A stretch of 64,000 nucleotides of DNA from Promethearchaeia archaeon (GCA_029856105.1 JAHQWH010000193.1:50449-114448); one strand, 5' to 3'. Shown: positions 35,287-44,269, counted from the first letter of the stretch. Numbers and translations: made by a program. Notes: generated by a model from the letters alone, not told the origin.

Positions 35287-35429
35287 ATTTCTCTGATATT
35301 TTTAGAAGTTAAAAAAGTTTTTTTATTTGCGTGTTCCCGCTTACTCATGTCTTTCAAGAGCTTTGAATAGTTTTCAAGCTGCCTTTCAATAGCATTTTTT
35401 GAATAATATAACTTAAAGTCTGAAAACAC
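35283..35429 (-). CDS. Possible small protein, 48 residues, GTG start
   Basis: A 49-codon frame (including stop) on the complement begins with GTG at 35429 and fills the 180-bp gap between the thioredoxin and membrane-protein genes. The predicted peptide is helical and highly charged, with K-L-Y-Y-S-K and L-E-N-Y-S-K-L-L-K-D patterns, unlike the hydrophobic or stop-rich content of noncoding sequence here. No ribosome-binding site is clear and the frame continues upstream of GTG for several codons. A DNA- or RNA-binding micro-protein is possible; chance is not excluded. Confidence 0.35.
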   Translation of the reverse strand: MFSDFKLYYSKNAIERQLENYSKLLKDMSKREHANKKTFLTSKNIREI

Positions 35430-35465
35430 GAATATTTTTAAGATTTCAAGTAATTTATTTTATTT

Positions 35466-36434
35466 ATGAATCTAGATCTCAAAAAATTTGATATATTTTA
35501 TATAATTGGTTTAGTTGCAACCACTATTTTCATGATTCTTGAATTGATCTTTGGATTTATTGCGGTGAATATTACTTTCTTAATTTTCTTTTGGACAATG
35601 AAGCTTCTTTCCGGTTTTGGTTTGATATTAACTGTTGCAAATGGTATTTTGTGGATTCTAAATCGTTTTACTGAAAAATTTAGTAAAAAAGACGTTCAGG
35701 TTCTTATAATTATTCAGGTGATAGTTCCAGGAATTTTCATAGGATATGCTGTTTATAGCATAATTTCAAGCTTACCTCCCACAATACCTAAAACAGGTAT
35801 ACAATTTTGGTTTGATCTTCTATTATTTCTTTACGGTATTATCTCTTTGATGCTATCATTATATATAATTCCCTTAATTAGAGAAGAGTTTCAAGAAGCT
35901 GTAGACACGGGAACAATTAAGCGTATTAAGAGAGGAACAAAAAAAATAGGAAGAAAAATGAAGAAAGGATACTTTAGCTGGAGAGGAAAGTATGCGAAAG
36001 TTCAAATTCAAGATCAGATGACGTTAGGAGAAGTCCTGGATATCTGGAGAAATCAATTTGCAGTGTATTTGCTTATCCCGATTGCCATAGGTTCCCTTAT
36101 CTTTACGCCTATTGCATTTATTTGCATAGTTTTTTGGTTAAAAATAATTGTTTTTGATAAAGGCGAGCCTAAGTTTTATGAAAGAATAGCTTTACTTATC
36201 TCCATGATTTGGATCACAACGATCACATGTTTGTCTTACGCTTTCAAACTTGTATTCTTTACATCAATCGAGCCATTTTTCTGGACTATTCAAGTGTTTT
36301 ACCTAATTGGAATTGTTATCTCCACCAGTATATTTATTTACCAATTCATTAAACTCAAAGGAATCACAATAAAAAAGATTAAGGAAGAAATCCGAGAAAG
36401 AAGAGAGCCAGAAGATATTGAGGAAACAGATTAA
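35466..36434 (+). CDS. Hypothetical multi-pass membrane protein
   Basis: A 322-residue protein with about eight hydrophobic helices: four in residues 8-140, a strongly basic cytosolic loop (about 152-182, with K-R-G-T-K-K-I-G-R-K-M-K-K) and three or four more in 195-300, then an acidic/basic charged tail. No family motif is recognised. The basic loop could bind nucleic acid or phospholipid head groups. Preceded by an isolated promoter region and followed by 205 bp of AT-rich sequence in which I see no gene. Confidence 0.65.
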   Translation: MNLDLKKFDIFYIIGLVATTIFMILELIFGFIAVNITFLIFFWTMKLLSGFGLILTVANGILWILNRFTEKFSKKDVQVLIIIQVIVPGIFIGYAVYSIISSLPPTIPKTGIQFWFDLLLFLYGIISLMLSLYIIPLIREEFQEAVDTGTIKRIKRGTKKIGRKMKKGYFSWRGKYAKVQIQDQMTLGEVLDIWRNQFAVYLLIPIAIGSLIFTPIAFICIVFWLKIIVFDKGEPKFYERIALLISMIWITTITCLSYAFKLVFFTSIEPFFWTIQVFYLIGIVISTSIFIYQFIKLKGITIKKIKEEIRERREPEDIEETD

Positions 36435-36639
36435 GTTGAATAAATTTTAAAAAAAATTAATTAATTCTATTTTTATTTTAGTAGACATTCCCATCACTAA
36501 ATTTTTTAGAAACCACTTCCTATACATATTCAGATTTAAGATTATTGCCAAAAATTTCTAAAATTTAGATCATTCATGGTCAATAATTATTAAGTGGATT
36601 GCCAATATTATTAAAAAAAAATCATCACTAAAGGTAGAT

Positions 36640-37560
36640 ATGCAATTTATTGAACGATTAATTCAGTCTATTAAGGATAAGAAAAGCGTAGTTTGTATGG
36701 GACTTGATCCCAGGATGGATAAGCAAGGCGAAATTCCAAAGTATTTAATAGATGAGTTAAAAGATCCAAATAAAATAATTCTAGAATTTAACAAAAATCT
36801 TATTGATCATACATCTGATTTAATCCCCGTTGTAAAACCGCAGATCGCTTTTTACGAGAAATATGAGGCGTTAGCAGCGTTGAAAGAAACGATAAAATAC
36901 GCCCATAAAAAAGATTTACTTGTCATTTTAGATTCAAAGCGTAACGATATTGGTTCAACTTCGGAAGCGTACGCGTATTCCACGTTTAAAGTTTACAATG
37001 CTGACGCTTGTACAATAAACGCATACCTTGGATTTGATGGGATTAAACCTTATTTAAGTTATAAAGAGAAAGGTCTATTTATCCTAGTAAAAACTTCAAA
37101 CCCTAGTAGTAAAGATTTTCAAGATATCTTTAGCGCTAGGATCCTTAATGTTCCCGACTCTGATGTTGAAGTTATAGTAGATCAAATAACACTGGAAAGA
37201 AATTATATCCACATGGCAAAACTAGTTTCTGAGTGGGGAAAGAACCTTGAACAATTTTCTAATTTTCATAATTTGGGAGTAGTAGTAGGAGCAACTTACC
37301 CACAAGAATTAAAAGCAATAAGGAAAACAGTCAAAAATTCCTACGTGTTAATACCCGGATATGGGGCTCAAGGTGCTCAAACGAAAGAAATTAAACATGG
37401 TTTTAACGATAAAGGATTGGGGGGAATTGTAAATTCGTCAAGAGGGATAATATATTCGTATAATAAAAAAGAATTATTCTCGCCTGATAAGTATGGTGAA
37501 GCTGCGAGAGACGAAATAATTGACATGAACAAAAAAATTAACAAAGAAGTTAATTTGTGA
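36640..37560 (+). CDS. pyrF: Orotidine 5'-phosphate decarboxylase, type 2
   Basis: A 306-residue PyrF of the larger type 2 subfamily. The motif V-C-M-G-L-D-P-R near residue 20, the catalytic D-S-K-R-N-D-I-G-S-T near 105-114, and late phosphate-loop residues in L-I-P-G-Y-G-A-Q-G and N-S-S-R-G-I are present. It decarboxylates OMP to UMP, the last step of de novo pyrimidine synthesis. Many archaea have the shorter type 1 enzyme, so the type 2 form is a mild hint of bacterial origin. No other pyr gene adjoins it. An AAAGGT sequence precedes the ATG. Confidence 0.92.
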   Translation: MQFIERLIQSIKDKKSVVCMGLDPRMDKQGEIPKYLIDELKDPNKIILEFNKNLIDHTSDLIPVVKPQIAFYEKYEALAALKETIKYAHKKDLLVILDSKRNDIGSTSEAYAYSTFKVYNADACTINAYLGFDGIKPYLSYKEKGLFILVKTSNPSSKDFQDIFSARILNVPDSDVEVIVDQITLERNYIHMAKLVSEWGKNLEQFSNFHNLGVVVGATYPQELKAIRKTVKNSYVLIPGYGAQGAQTKEIKHGFNDKGLGGIVNSSRGIIYSYNKKELFSPDKYGEAARDEIIDMNKKINKEVNL

Positions 37561-37576
37561 AAACAAATTAGTTCAA

Positions 37577-38068
37577 TCACATTATATTTGAGAGAATGGA
37601 TCCCATATTAACCATAATAAAAACGATTGGAAGGATTATTATCGAAACTACGGTTAACGAACGTTTAAGGCCAACTTGATGTATGACATTAATTACGTTT
37701 AAGTCAATAAAAGTACAAAATATTATTATTGGGATGATTACTTCGGGGGCTCCCTTGAACTCCCCTGCGAATCCTAACAAAAATAAAGGAGAACTAATAA
37801 AAAAAATTACTCCAAATTGAATTAGAAAACTTACCGCCACCCATTTCATTCCTGTTCTTTTTTTAGCTTTAGTTATTGCTAACCCGAACTTTAATAATAA
37901 GATATCTCCACCCGCAAAAGCAGCCATAAGGATTAGAAGCATAATATCCCCTTCTGGAGGATCTCCCATTTGTAATAAATTTAATAACATCTCTATTTCA
38001 CTAACCGTAGAAGTTCTATTTAAATTTGATTTAATCAAACTTTTTTTATTCAATTGCTTAAAAAACAC
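37577..38068 (-). CDS. Hypothetical four-helix membrane protein
   Basis: A 163-residue protein with hydrophobic helices at about 43-60, 75-98, 107-122 and 135-155. The 25-30 residues before the first helix are polar with several Lys and Arg; initiation at Met27 rather than Met1 is possible. No recognised family. It lies convergent to pyrF (16 bp) and divergent from the hdrA operon, sharing about 136 bp of promoter region with it. Confidence 0.6.
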   Translation of the reverse strand: MFFKQLNKKSLIKSNLNRTSTVSEIEMLLNLLQMGDPPEGDIMLLILMAAFAGGDILLLKFGLAITKAKKRTGMKWVAVSFLIQFGVIFFISSPLFLLGFAGEFKGAPEVIIPIIIFCTFIDLNVINVIHQVGLKRSLTVVSIIILPIVFIMVNMGSILSNIM

Positions 38069-38204
38069 ATAAAAGATTTTTGATTTAAAGTTAATTTTTT
38101 TAATCAGTTATTTTAAATTAGAATAAAATATTTAGATTCATAATAACAATAATTACAAATTATTGGAGGAAACTAACAAAAAGGAACAAAAGGAATGATA
38201 TGCA

Positions 38205-40169
38205 ATGGTAGAAACTAAAATTACAAATGATGAACCAAGAATCTTCGTGGCAGTATGCCAATGAGGTATTAATATTGCCGAAATAATCGATACAAAAGCT
38301 CTATCAGAATATTCAAAAACGCTTCCAAATGTAGTTGAAGCTTTAGATTACATTTCAATGTGCACACAAGGCGGAGCCGAATTCATTAAAGAAAAAATGA
38401 TCGAGAGCAACGCTAATAGGTTAGTTATGGCATCTTGCACCCCAATAACTCACGAACCTGTTTTTAAAAGCGTACTAGAATCTATGGGTTTGGACCCTTC
38501 TTACTTGGAATTCGTGAACATACGAGAACACTCGAGTTTTGTCCATAGACAAGATAAAATAGGGGCACAAAGAACCGCTGAGGATCTTATTCGGTCTGGT
38601 GTTGCTAGGGCTAGTGTTTTAGAAAAAATTCTAATCAAAGAGGTAGATATCACTAAAAAGGCCTTAATTATTGGTGGTGGCGTGGCAGGACTAACAGCAG
38701 GAATAGATTTGGCCGAAGAAGGTTTTGAAGTCCATTTGGTTGAGAAAAATCCGACAACTGGAGGAAAAATGGCTATGTTAGATCGAACATTTCCCACTGA
38801 CGATTGTAGTATATGAATTCTTGGCCCTGTTATGCTCGAAGCGGCAAGAACTCCAGGGTTAATTGTATATACTTATAGTGACGTGGAAGATGTTTCTGGA
38901 TTTGTTGGAAACTTTAATGTTAAAATCCGCAAAAGGGCAAGGTACGTTAATAACGACTGCAATGGTTGCGGTGCTTGCTTTGATGTGTGTCCCGCTTACG
39001 GATACGATGAATTTAACGAAGGAATGAACCCGAGAAAAGCAATTTACGTTTCCTTTGCTCAAGCAGTACCCTCGATGGCTCAAATTGATATGACGAGATG
39101 CATTAAATGTGAATTGTGTAAAGGTGTCTGTGAAGTTAAAGCAATTGATTTTGATCAAGAAGATGAAATTGTAGACGTTAAAGTTGGCTCAATAATAGTA
39201 GCTACAGGATGGGACGAGTACGAACCAGAAACGGGTTATTTAGGATACGATGTTTATCCAAATGTAATAACCCAAATGAAGTTAGAAAGGATTCTTGCAC
39301 CTAACGGACCAACTCTTGGGCATCTAGTTCGCCCTTCTGACGGAAAAAAACCTGAAAAAATACTATTTATTCAATGTGTAGGGTCGAGAGATTTAAACAT
39401 GAATACTTATTGCAGTGGCGGAGTATGTTGTATGGTTTCAATTAAAAATTCTAAACTTATAAAACAACATTATCCTGAAATAGAAATCTCTGTTGCCTAC
39501 ATGGATATTCGAGCCGCTGGAAAAGATTACGAAGAGTATTACACCGCATCTCGAAAAGAAGGTATTAGATATATTAGAACTAATGTCTCAAAAATTCAAG
39601 AAGACCTTGAAACTCAAAATCTTAAAATAATTATCCAAAACACACTTAGCAGTACAAGATTAAAAGAACTTGAGTACGATATGGTGGTTCTATCGTGCGC
39701 TATGGTACCCGCAAAGGGAGTAGAAAAAATTGGAAGAATCTTAAAGCTTGAAACGAGCCAAGATGGATTTTTCAAGGAATTCCATTCTCGATTAAATCCA
39801 ATTGACACCAAAATTCCGGGTATCGTACTTGCAGGAGCTTCTCAAAGCCCCAAATCTGTAGCTGAATCAATAGCTCAAGGAAGGGCAGCAGCATCTTCTT
39901 TAGCACGATTGATGTGGAAGGATAAGTATAGGATTTTATTAATTCGAGCTACTGTAGACAAAGATAGATGTGCGAAGTGTGGGCTGTGTGAATTAAATTG
40001 TCCTTACGATGCAATTAAGACTTTAGCTGATGGAGCAGAAGTAAACGAGATATTGTGCCGTGGATGCGGTTCGTGCTTAGCCAATTGTCCTTCTGAGGCG
40101 ATTACGCTAAGATACTACCGTGAACCTCAATATGAAAAACAAATCGATGCTATTTTAGAAGAGATATAG
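38205..40169 (+). CDS. hdrA: Heterodisulfide reductase subunit A, selenoprotein (Sec20, Sec204)
   Basis: One 654-residue protein is recovered by reading through TGA at 38262 and 38814. Both fall where HdrA normally has cysteine: V-C-Q-U-G-I-N (family C-H-C-G-x-N-I) and D-D-C-S-I-U-I-L-G (family D-C-S-x-C-I-L). The FAD-binding G-G-G-V-A-G-L-T-A-G is near residue 160; four ferredoxin-type cysteine sets follow (C-N-G-C-G-A-C, C-I-K-C-E-L-C, C-A-K-C-G-L-C, C-R-G-C-G-S-C). HdrA is the flavin centre of electron-bifurcating heterodisulfide reductase complexes. HdrB and HdrC are not encoded next to it. A 7-codon upstream frame (38195-38218) overlaps the start, and GGAGG lies 35 bp upstream. mvhD follows after 13 bp. 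Confidence 0.93.
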
Positions 40170-40182
40170 AGAGGTGTAAAAA

Positions 40183-40668
40183 GTGGCGACAATAGATAAA
40201 GACCAAATAAAGATCTTAGCATTTATGTGCTGGAAATGAGGTTATGGTGCTGGAGATATGGCGGGTACGATACGCGCTCAATACCCTTCTACGATTAGAC
40301 CTATAAGAATCAACTGTACTGGACGCGTAACGCCTTCACTTATGATGCGCGCGATTGGAAAGGGTGCCGATGGAGTAATTGTTGCTGGATGATACGAAGG
40401 AGAATGCGATTATGAAACCGGTAATTTGGTAGCAGCAAAAAACGTGAAGTATACGAGAGAAATTTTAAAAACCACGGGTGTTTCCCCTGATAGAATCCAA
40501 ATGTTCCATTGTAGCGCAGCTGAAGGTCAACGATTTCAAGAAGAAGTCACCAGAATCTCAGAAATAATCGAAAATTTAGGCAGCAATCCAATTAAAGAAT
40601 CTCTGCGTTCCGAAAAGAACAAAAAAGATTCAAAAAAAGAACAAAAAAAAATTAAACCGAAGGAATGA
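40183..40668 (+). CDS. mvhD: MvhD/VhuD-like Fe-S subunit, selenoprotein (Sec19, Sec70)
   Basis: A 161-residue protein starting at GTG (GAGAGGTG just upstream), continuing through TGA at 40237 and 40390. Both replace conserved cysteines: M-C-W-K-U-G-Y (family C-N-W-C-S-Y) and V-A-G-U-Y-E-G-E-C (family A-G-C-H-x-G-D-C). The rest of the [2Fe-2S] site, N-C-T-G-R-V and the last Cys of the second motif, is intact. MvhD links a hydrogenase or formate dehydrogenase to HdrA; no hydrogenase gene is in view, so HdrA-MvhD may take electrons elsewhere. The last ~25 residues are an unusual Lys/Glu tail. The stop TGA at 40666 lies inside the SECIS core. Confidence 0.93.
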
Positions 40669-40722
40669 CTCTTGCGAGAAAATATTAGTCGCAAGACGAC
40701 GAACCATTAGCTATGGTTTCGG
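40657..40722 (+). promoter_or_regulatory. Eukaryote-like SECIS element of the hdrA-mvhD operon
   Basis: The sequence folds into UGAC (40666-40669) opposite CGAC (40697-40700), giving the tandem G-A/A-G quartet of a kink-turn SECIS core. Above it is an 8-bp perfect helix (40670-40677 with 40689-40696) capped by an 11-nt loop GAAAAUAUUAG carrying the unpaired A run. The As lie 10-13 nt after the quartet, as in eukaryotic SECIS. A basal helix CCGAA/UUCGG (40657-40661 with 40718-40722) closes the element around a side hairpin (40702-40718). Lokiarchaeal SECIS elements of this eukaryote-like type have been described. It is the only candidate I find for all four UGA codons of the operon. Confidence 0.85.
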
Positions 40723-40904
40723 AAATTATTATTTCTATAATAATTTTTATTATTTATTCTAAATTAACGTAATTTGAAGTTTAAAACTATTAAACTTCTA
40801 CTTAGTAAGATAAAGTATAAAAACTCATCTTTCTAGATAAACTATAATTTCAATTTTGTTTGAAATTAAAAAAATAAATGTTAAAAACAAATAAGTGAAA
40901 AAAT

Positions 40905-41525
40905 ATGGGAGAAACTTCTAAAGTAGGAATCTCAGCATCTAAAGTTGTAGCTCTTATTGGTGCGTTAGTCGTTATTCAAGTATGTATAGGATATTTTGCA
41001 ACATTAGATGCATTGAATATATTATATGGCATAATAGGACTAATATTTGCGGCTGTAATCTTCATATCATTAGAAATCGTGGATTTAAAGAAAGTGAAAA
41101 TACCTTATTTATGGTGGGTATTGTTAATCATCGGGATTCTCTTAATATTATTTGAATTTGCTGTTGGACCCTCATATCTTGGAGGTATTTTAGTTTTAAT
41201 AGCAGCATTACTAGAATTTTTAAGTCAGAAGAAAACTTATGCGGAATCCAAAATTGTTGCTTTAATTGGAGCATGTTATCTAATATATGAATCCGTAATG
41301 CCACTTCTTTCTGTTTCACCTGCACCTACAAGTATAGCCCTTTCTATTGTTGGATTCGTTTTTGCAATAATATTAATTTTAACATTGCAAGATAAAATAG
41401 ATGTAAAAATACCTTATGCATGGTGGACAATTCTCATAATTGGCTTTGTAGTATTTACATGGGTGACGACAGTTAGCGGAACGGTCATAATGGTAGCCTT
41501 TATCCTTATCCTGATGGCTTTTTAA
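40905..41525 (+). CDS. Membrane protein built from two repeated halves
   Basis: A 206-residue, very hydrophobic protein with two similar halves of about 100 residues. Each half begins S-K-V/I-V-A-L-I-G-A, continues through two helices, then has a K-I-P-Y-L/A-W-W stretch followed by L-L/T-I-I-G. About eight membrane helices in total. The inverted or parallel two-fold design recalls small transporters and membrane scaffold proteins but I recognise no family. It stands alone between the SECIS region and a T-rich terminator. Confidence 0.7.
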   Translation: MGETSKVGISASKVVALIGALVVIQVCIGYFATLDALNILYGIIGLIFAAVIFISLEIVDLKKVKIPYLWWVLLIIGILLILFEFAVGPSYLGGILVLIAALLEFLSQKKTYAESKIVALIGACYLIYESVMPLLSVSPAPTSIALSIVGFVFAIILILTLQDKIDVKIPYAWWTILIIGFVVFTWVTTVSGTVIMVAFILILMAF

Positions 41526-41540
41526 TCCAAAATTAAATCT

Positions 41541-41562
41541 ATTATTTTTTTTATTTTTTTTA
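41541..41562 (+). terminator. T-rich terminator after the duplicated-half membrane protein
   Basis: Starting 15 bases past the stop codon, two runs of eight T separated by a single A lie on the coding strand, a typical archaeal intrinsic termination tract. Confidence 0.55.
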
Positions 41563-41658
41563 AGGTATTATTCTTTGTAAGATTGTAATAGAAAATTCAG
41601 ACTATTCACTTAATTTTTAATTTCACAATGAATTTATAATAATAATAGTGATTTTTTA

Positions 41659-42966
41659 ATGGGAAAGGATCAAAGATTAGTTGCCGAAAATCAATTTTTA
41701 AAAGCTGAGCAATTGTTTAAAGCTAGACAATTTAAAAAAGCAGGTAATAAATACCATGTAGCGGGAAATTCGTATCTTAAGTTAAATGAATTTGAAAAAT
41801 CAAAAGTCTGTTTCATTAAAGGTGCAAAATCGTTTATAATATTAGAGAAATTTGACACTAGTATAGAGTTATTAAGACAATCTGGAGAGGCTTGTCTATA
41901 TGATAGTAAGTTTGTAGAAGCTAACCAAATATATAAAGAAGTCATTAACTATATTCCTAAATTGAAAAGTCTCAGCGATAGGAACTCAAATTTCGTAATA
42001 TTTTCGGTATTATCGTATTTATGCTCGTTTGTTAAAGGTACTCCTGATGAGGGTTTAGATTTTATAAAAAGAACTAAAAAAAAAGTTGATAAAGAATTTT
42101 TTAAAGAACATTCTCTGATAAAGCTCGTTTCTGAACTAACAATAGCGCTAAGAGATAGCGATCCAAAATATCTCGAGAAAATTATAAATAATGTTGGGCG
42201 TTATAAATTTAGAGATGCTGAATTAAAATTGTTAAAGAAAGTACTACTTTTAACAAAATTTAAGCTTTTAATAAACGTTACCTTTAAATTAGATAAAGAA
42301 ACATACACGACTAAAGAAATTATAAATTTGAATTTGGGTTTTGATACTTCAAACCTCTTACAAATTTTAAAAGACTCTTTTTTACGTTATGAATTAGACG
42401 AGTTCAATATAACAAAAATATTGGTAAATCTCTCAGATAATTTGTCTATTAGTAAAAAACCAAAAGCTCCCTTCCAAATTGAAGTTGGAAAACAATCGAA
42501 CTTAGAGTTCACATTTAAACCACATTTTCAAGTCGATAATCCAAGAATAGGTCCTATGTTTTTAACGTGTGAGTTAAACAATAATTTGATATTTATTTAT
42601 GAAACTCAATCGATAGAACCACAACTAATTTCTCCTCCTACCACATTAAACACATCGATTAAGAATTTAAGACCTCCTCTTATTGGTCAAACTTTTCCCT
42701 TAGAGATTGTGGTTGAGAATAAAGGCGAAGGAGAAGCGTTAGATGTAAAAATTGATGTCGAATTTCCCGAAGATTTGAAAGTTATGAGGGGTACCACGAA
42801 TAAACAAATCTTTTCGTTGAAGTCGAATGAAGATTTAAAATGGGAAATTAGTCTTAAACCCATTGAAGCAGGAGATTACATAATTAAAATAGATATAAAA
42901 TTTATGGACTCTGATCGAAACAAAATAGAAGAAACAAAAGATTTTCCATTCTCTATAAAATTATAA
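41659..42966 (+). CDS. TPR-like helical protein with C-terminal CARDB-type beta domain
   Basis: A 435-residue protein. Residues ~8-200 are helical repeats in TPR/SNAP style (A-E-Q-L-F-K-A-R-Q-F, A-G-N-S-Y-L-K-L-N-E-F, C-F-I-K-G-A-K-S-F, S-G-E-A-C-L). Residues ~205-320 look like one beta sandwich; residues ~335-435 match CARDB/adaptin-ear-like sandwiches (P-L-I-G-Q-T-F-P-L-E-I-V-V-E-N-K-G-E-G). An alpha-solenoid followed by a beta sandwich resembles, in outline only, eukaryotic trafficking proteins such as SNAPs and coat appendages. No signal peptide or transmembrane helix is seen, so the protein is probably cytosolic, which is unusual for CARDB domains. Confidence 0.65.
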   Translation: MGKDQRLVAENQFLKAEQLFKARQFKKAGNKYHVAGNSYLKLNEFEKSKVCFIKGAKSFIILEKFDTSIELLRQSGEACLYDSKFVEANQIYKEVINYIPKLKSLSDRNSNFVIFSVLSYLCSFVKGTPDEGLDFIKRTKKKVDKEFFKEHSLIKLVSELTIALRDSDPKYLEKIINNVGRYKFRDAELKLLKKVLLLTKFKLLINVTFKLDKETYTTKEIINLNLGFDTSNLLQILKDSFLRYELDEFNITKILVNLSDNLSISKKPKAPFQIEVGKQSNLEFTFKPHFQVDNPRIGPMFLTCELNNNLIFIYETQSIEPQLISPPTTLNTSIKNLRPPLIGQTFPLEIVVENKGEGEALDVKIDVEFPEDLKVMRGTTNKQIFSLKSNEDLKWEISLKPIEAGDYIIKIDIKFMDSDRNKIEETKDFPFSIKL

Positions 42967-42980
42967 CGTTTTTCTTTCAA

Positions 42981-44120
42981 TTATATTTGAATTGGTTCTT
43001 TTGAGACAGAAGTAACTTGCTCGCATTCAGTTTTACCTATTATTATATCGTCTTCTAATCTTATTCCCCACTTACCTAACCAATATAAACCTGGTTCGTT
43101 AGTGTATACCATATTTTCTTTAAGTTTATATTTGTCAGGCATTTTCCAACTTATTCTTCCCCCAACATCATGCGCTTCAAAACCTAACGAATGCCCTAAT
43201 CCATGGAAAAATAGTTTCTCATGATCGTACCCCTCTTCTGATAAATGTTCGCGACATTTTTTAGCGGGCATATTGTTTGGGGTACCATCAGTAAAGTATT
43301 TATTTGCCACTTGTTTCGATTCATAAAGAGCGTGATACGCGTGAATAAACTCTTCCGTAGGATGTTTACCAACCCAAAAACTCCTAGTAATATCAGAGCA
43401 CATCTCATTAATTTGTAGTCCAGTATCTATTAATAAAACTCCTTGTTCAATTTTTTTCATGGATGTGTTGTGGTGAGGATCGGCCGAATGAGCTCCAGTT
43501 GCAACAATCGCTCCAAATGATGGTTTTCCTAGCTTCATATATTCGTATTCTATTTTTGCTTTGATTTCTTTTTCCGTCATACCAACTTTAACCCAATCCG
43601 GTATCGTATCTAAGATTTCTATAGTTGCTTTACACACGTTCCGTAAGTCATTTAATTCCTCTGAAGATTTAACGCTCCTTAAATTATATATTATTGGTGC
43701 TGCTGAAATAAACTCCGTTTGAGGAGCCAACTTTTTCAAAGAAAAATAATCTCCAGCACGAATATAATCAGCATATGCCGTACTTTCCGCGCTTAAAATA
43801 TTTTCCCCAAAATTAAGAGCTATCCGCGGCTTATTAATTATTGAACTTAACGATGAAACTAAATCCTTTATAGTTCTATAGCTTATTACATCCGCATCAA
43901 TTCCTTTGCTTTTTAAAGAATGTTCGATCATAGGTGCTTCCATTTCGACGGCAAGGACCTTATGTTTCCCATCCTTTGCCACATAGATGTAGTGTCGGGC
44001 GTGAGATTCAACACCTATTAGAAATCGAGAATTAACATCGCTGTCTTCGTTACAAACAATTAACCAACCATCGCTCTTCAGTTCTTGGAGTACTTTTTGA
44101 GCTTTTTCGAACTTATTCAT
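42981..44120 (-). CDS. pepQ: Xaa-Pro aminopeptidase (M24B, pita-bread fold)
   Basis: A 379-residue peptidase with creatinase-like N-terminal domain (residues 1-~145) and M24 catalytic domain. The five metal ligands are visible: D in L-I-D-T-G-L and D in C-S-D-I-T-R-S-F, H in L-G-H-S-L-G-F-E-A-H, E in N-E-P-G-L-Y, and E in R-L-E-D-D. It removes N-terminal residues preceding proline or splits X-Pro dipeptides; prolidase versus aminopeptidase P cannot be settled by eye. Cytosolic. It is convergent with the TPR-like gene and divergent from the AMP phosphorylase gene. Confidence 0.9.
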   Translation of the reverse strand: MNKFEKAQKVLQELKSDGWLIVCNEDSDVNSRFLIGVESHARHYIYVAKDGKHKVLAVEMEAPMIEHSLKSKGIDADVISYRTIKDLVSSLSSIINKPRIALNFGENILSAESTAYADYIRAGDYFSLKKLAPQTEFISAAPIIYNLRSVKSSEELNDLRNVCKATIEILDTIPDWVKVGMTEKEIKAKIEYEYMKLGKPSFGAIVATGAHSADPHHNTSMKKIEQGVLLIDTGLQINEMCSDITRSFWVGKHPTEEFIHAYHALYESKQVANKYFTDGTPNNMPAKKCREHLSEEGYDHEKLFFHGLGHSLGFEAHDVGGRISWKMPDKYKLKENMVYTNEPGLYWLGKWGIRLEDDIIIGKTECEQVTSVSKEPIQI

Positions 44121-44269
44121 ATATCAAATCATTTAATGGTTTTTAATTAATTTTATTAAAATGAATAAATAAAATAATCGAAAAAACCTAATACAATTGT
44201 AAAAATTTCAATTAAATTTATTTAATCAAGCTCTCTAATTAATAATTAATTACACAAAATTTTGATTTT

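Noticed and set aside
38205..40668. hdrA and mvhD could be read as pseudogenes broken by four stop codons
   Set aside because: All four are TGA, each sits exactly at a conserved cysteine, reading frame is unchanged on both sides, and a SECIS follows.
40700..40722. Hairpin AACCAT-TAGCT-ATGGTT considered as the SECIS itself
   Set aside because: It lacks the G-A quartet and the apical A run; the neighbouring helix at 40666-40700 has both. It is treated as a side hairpin.
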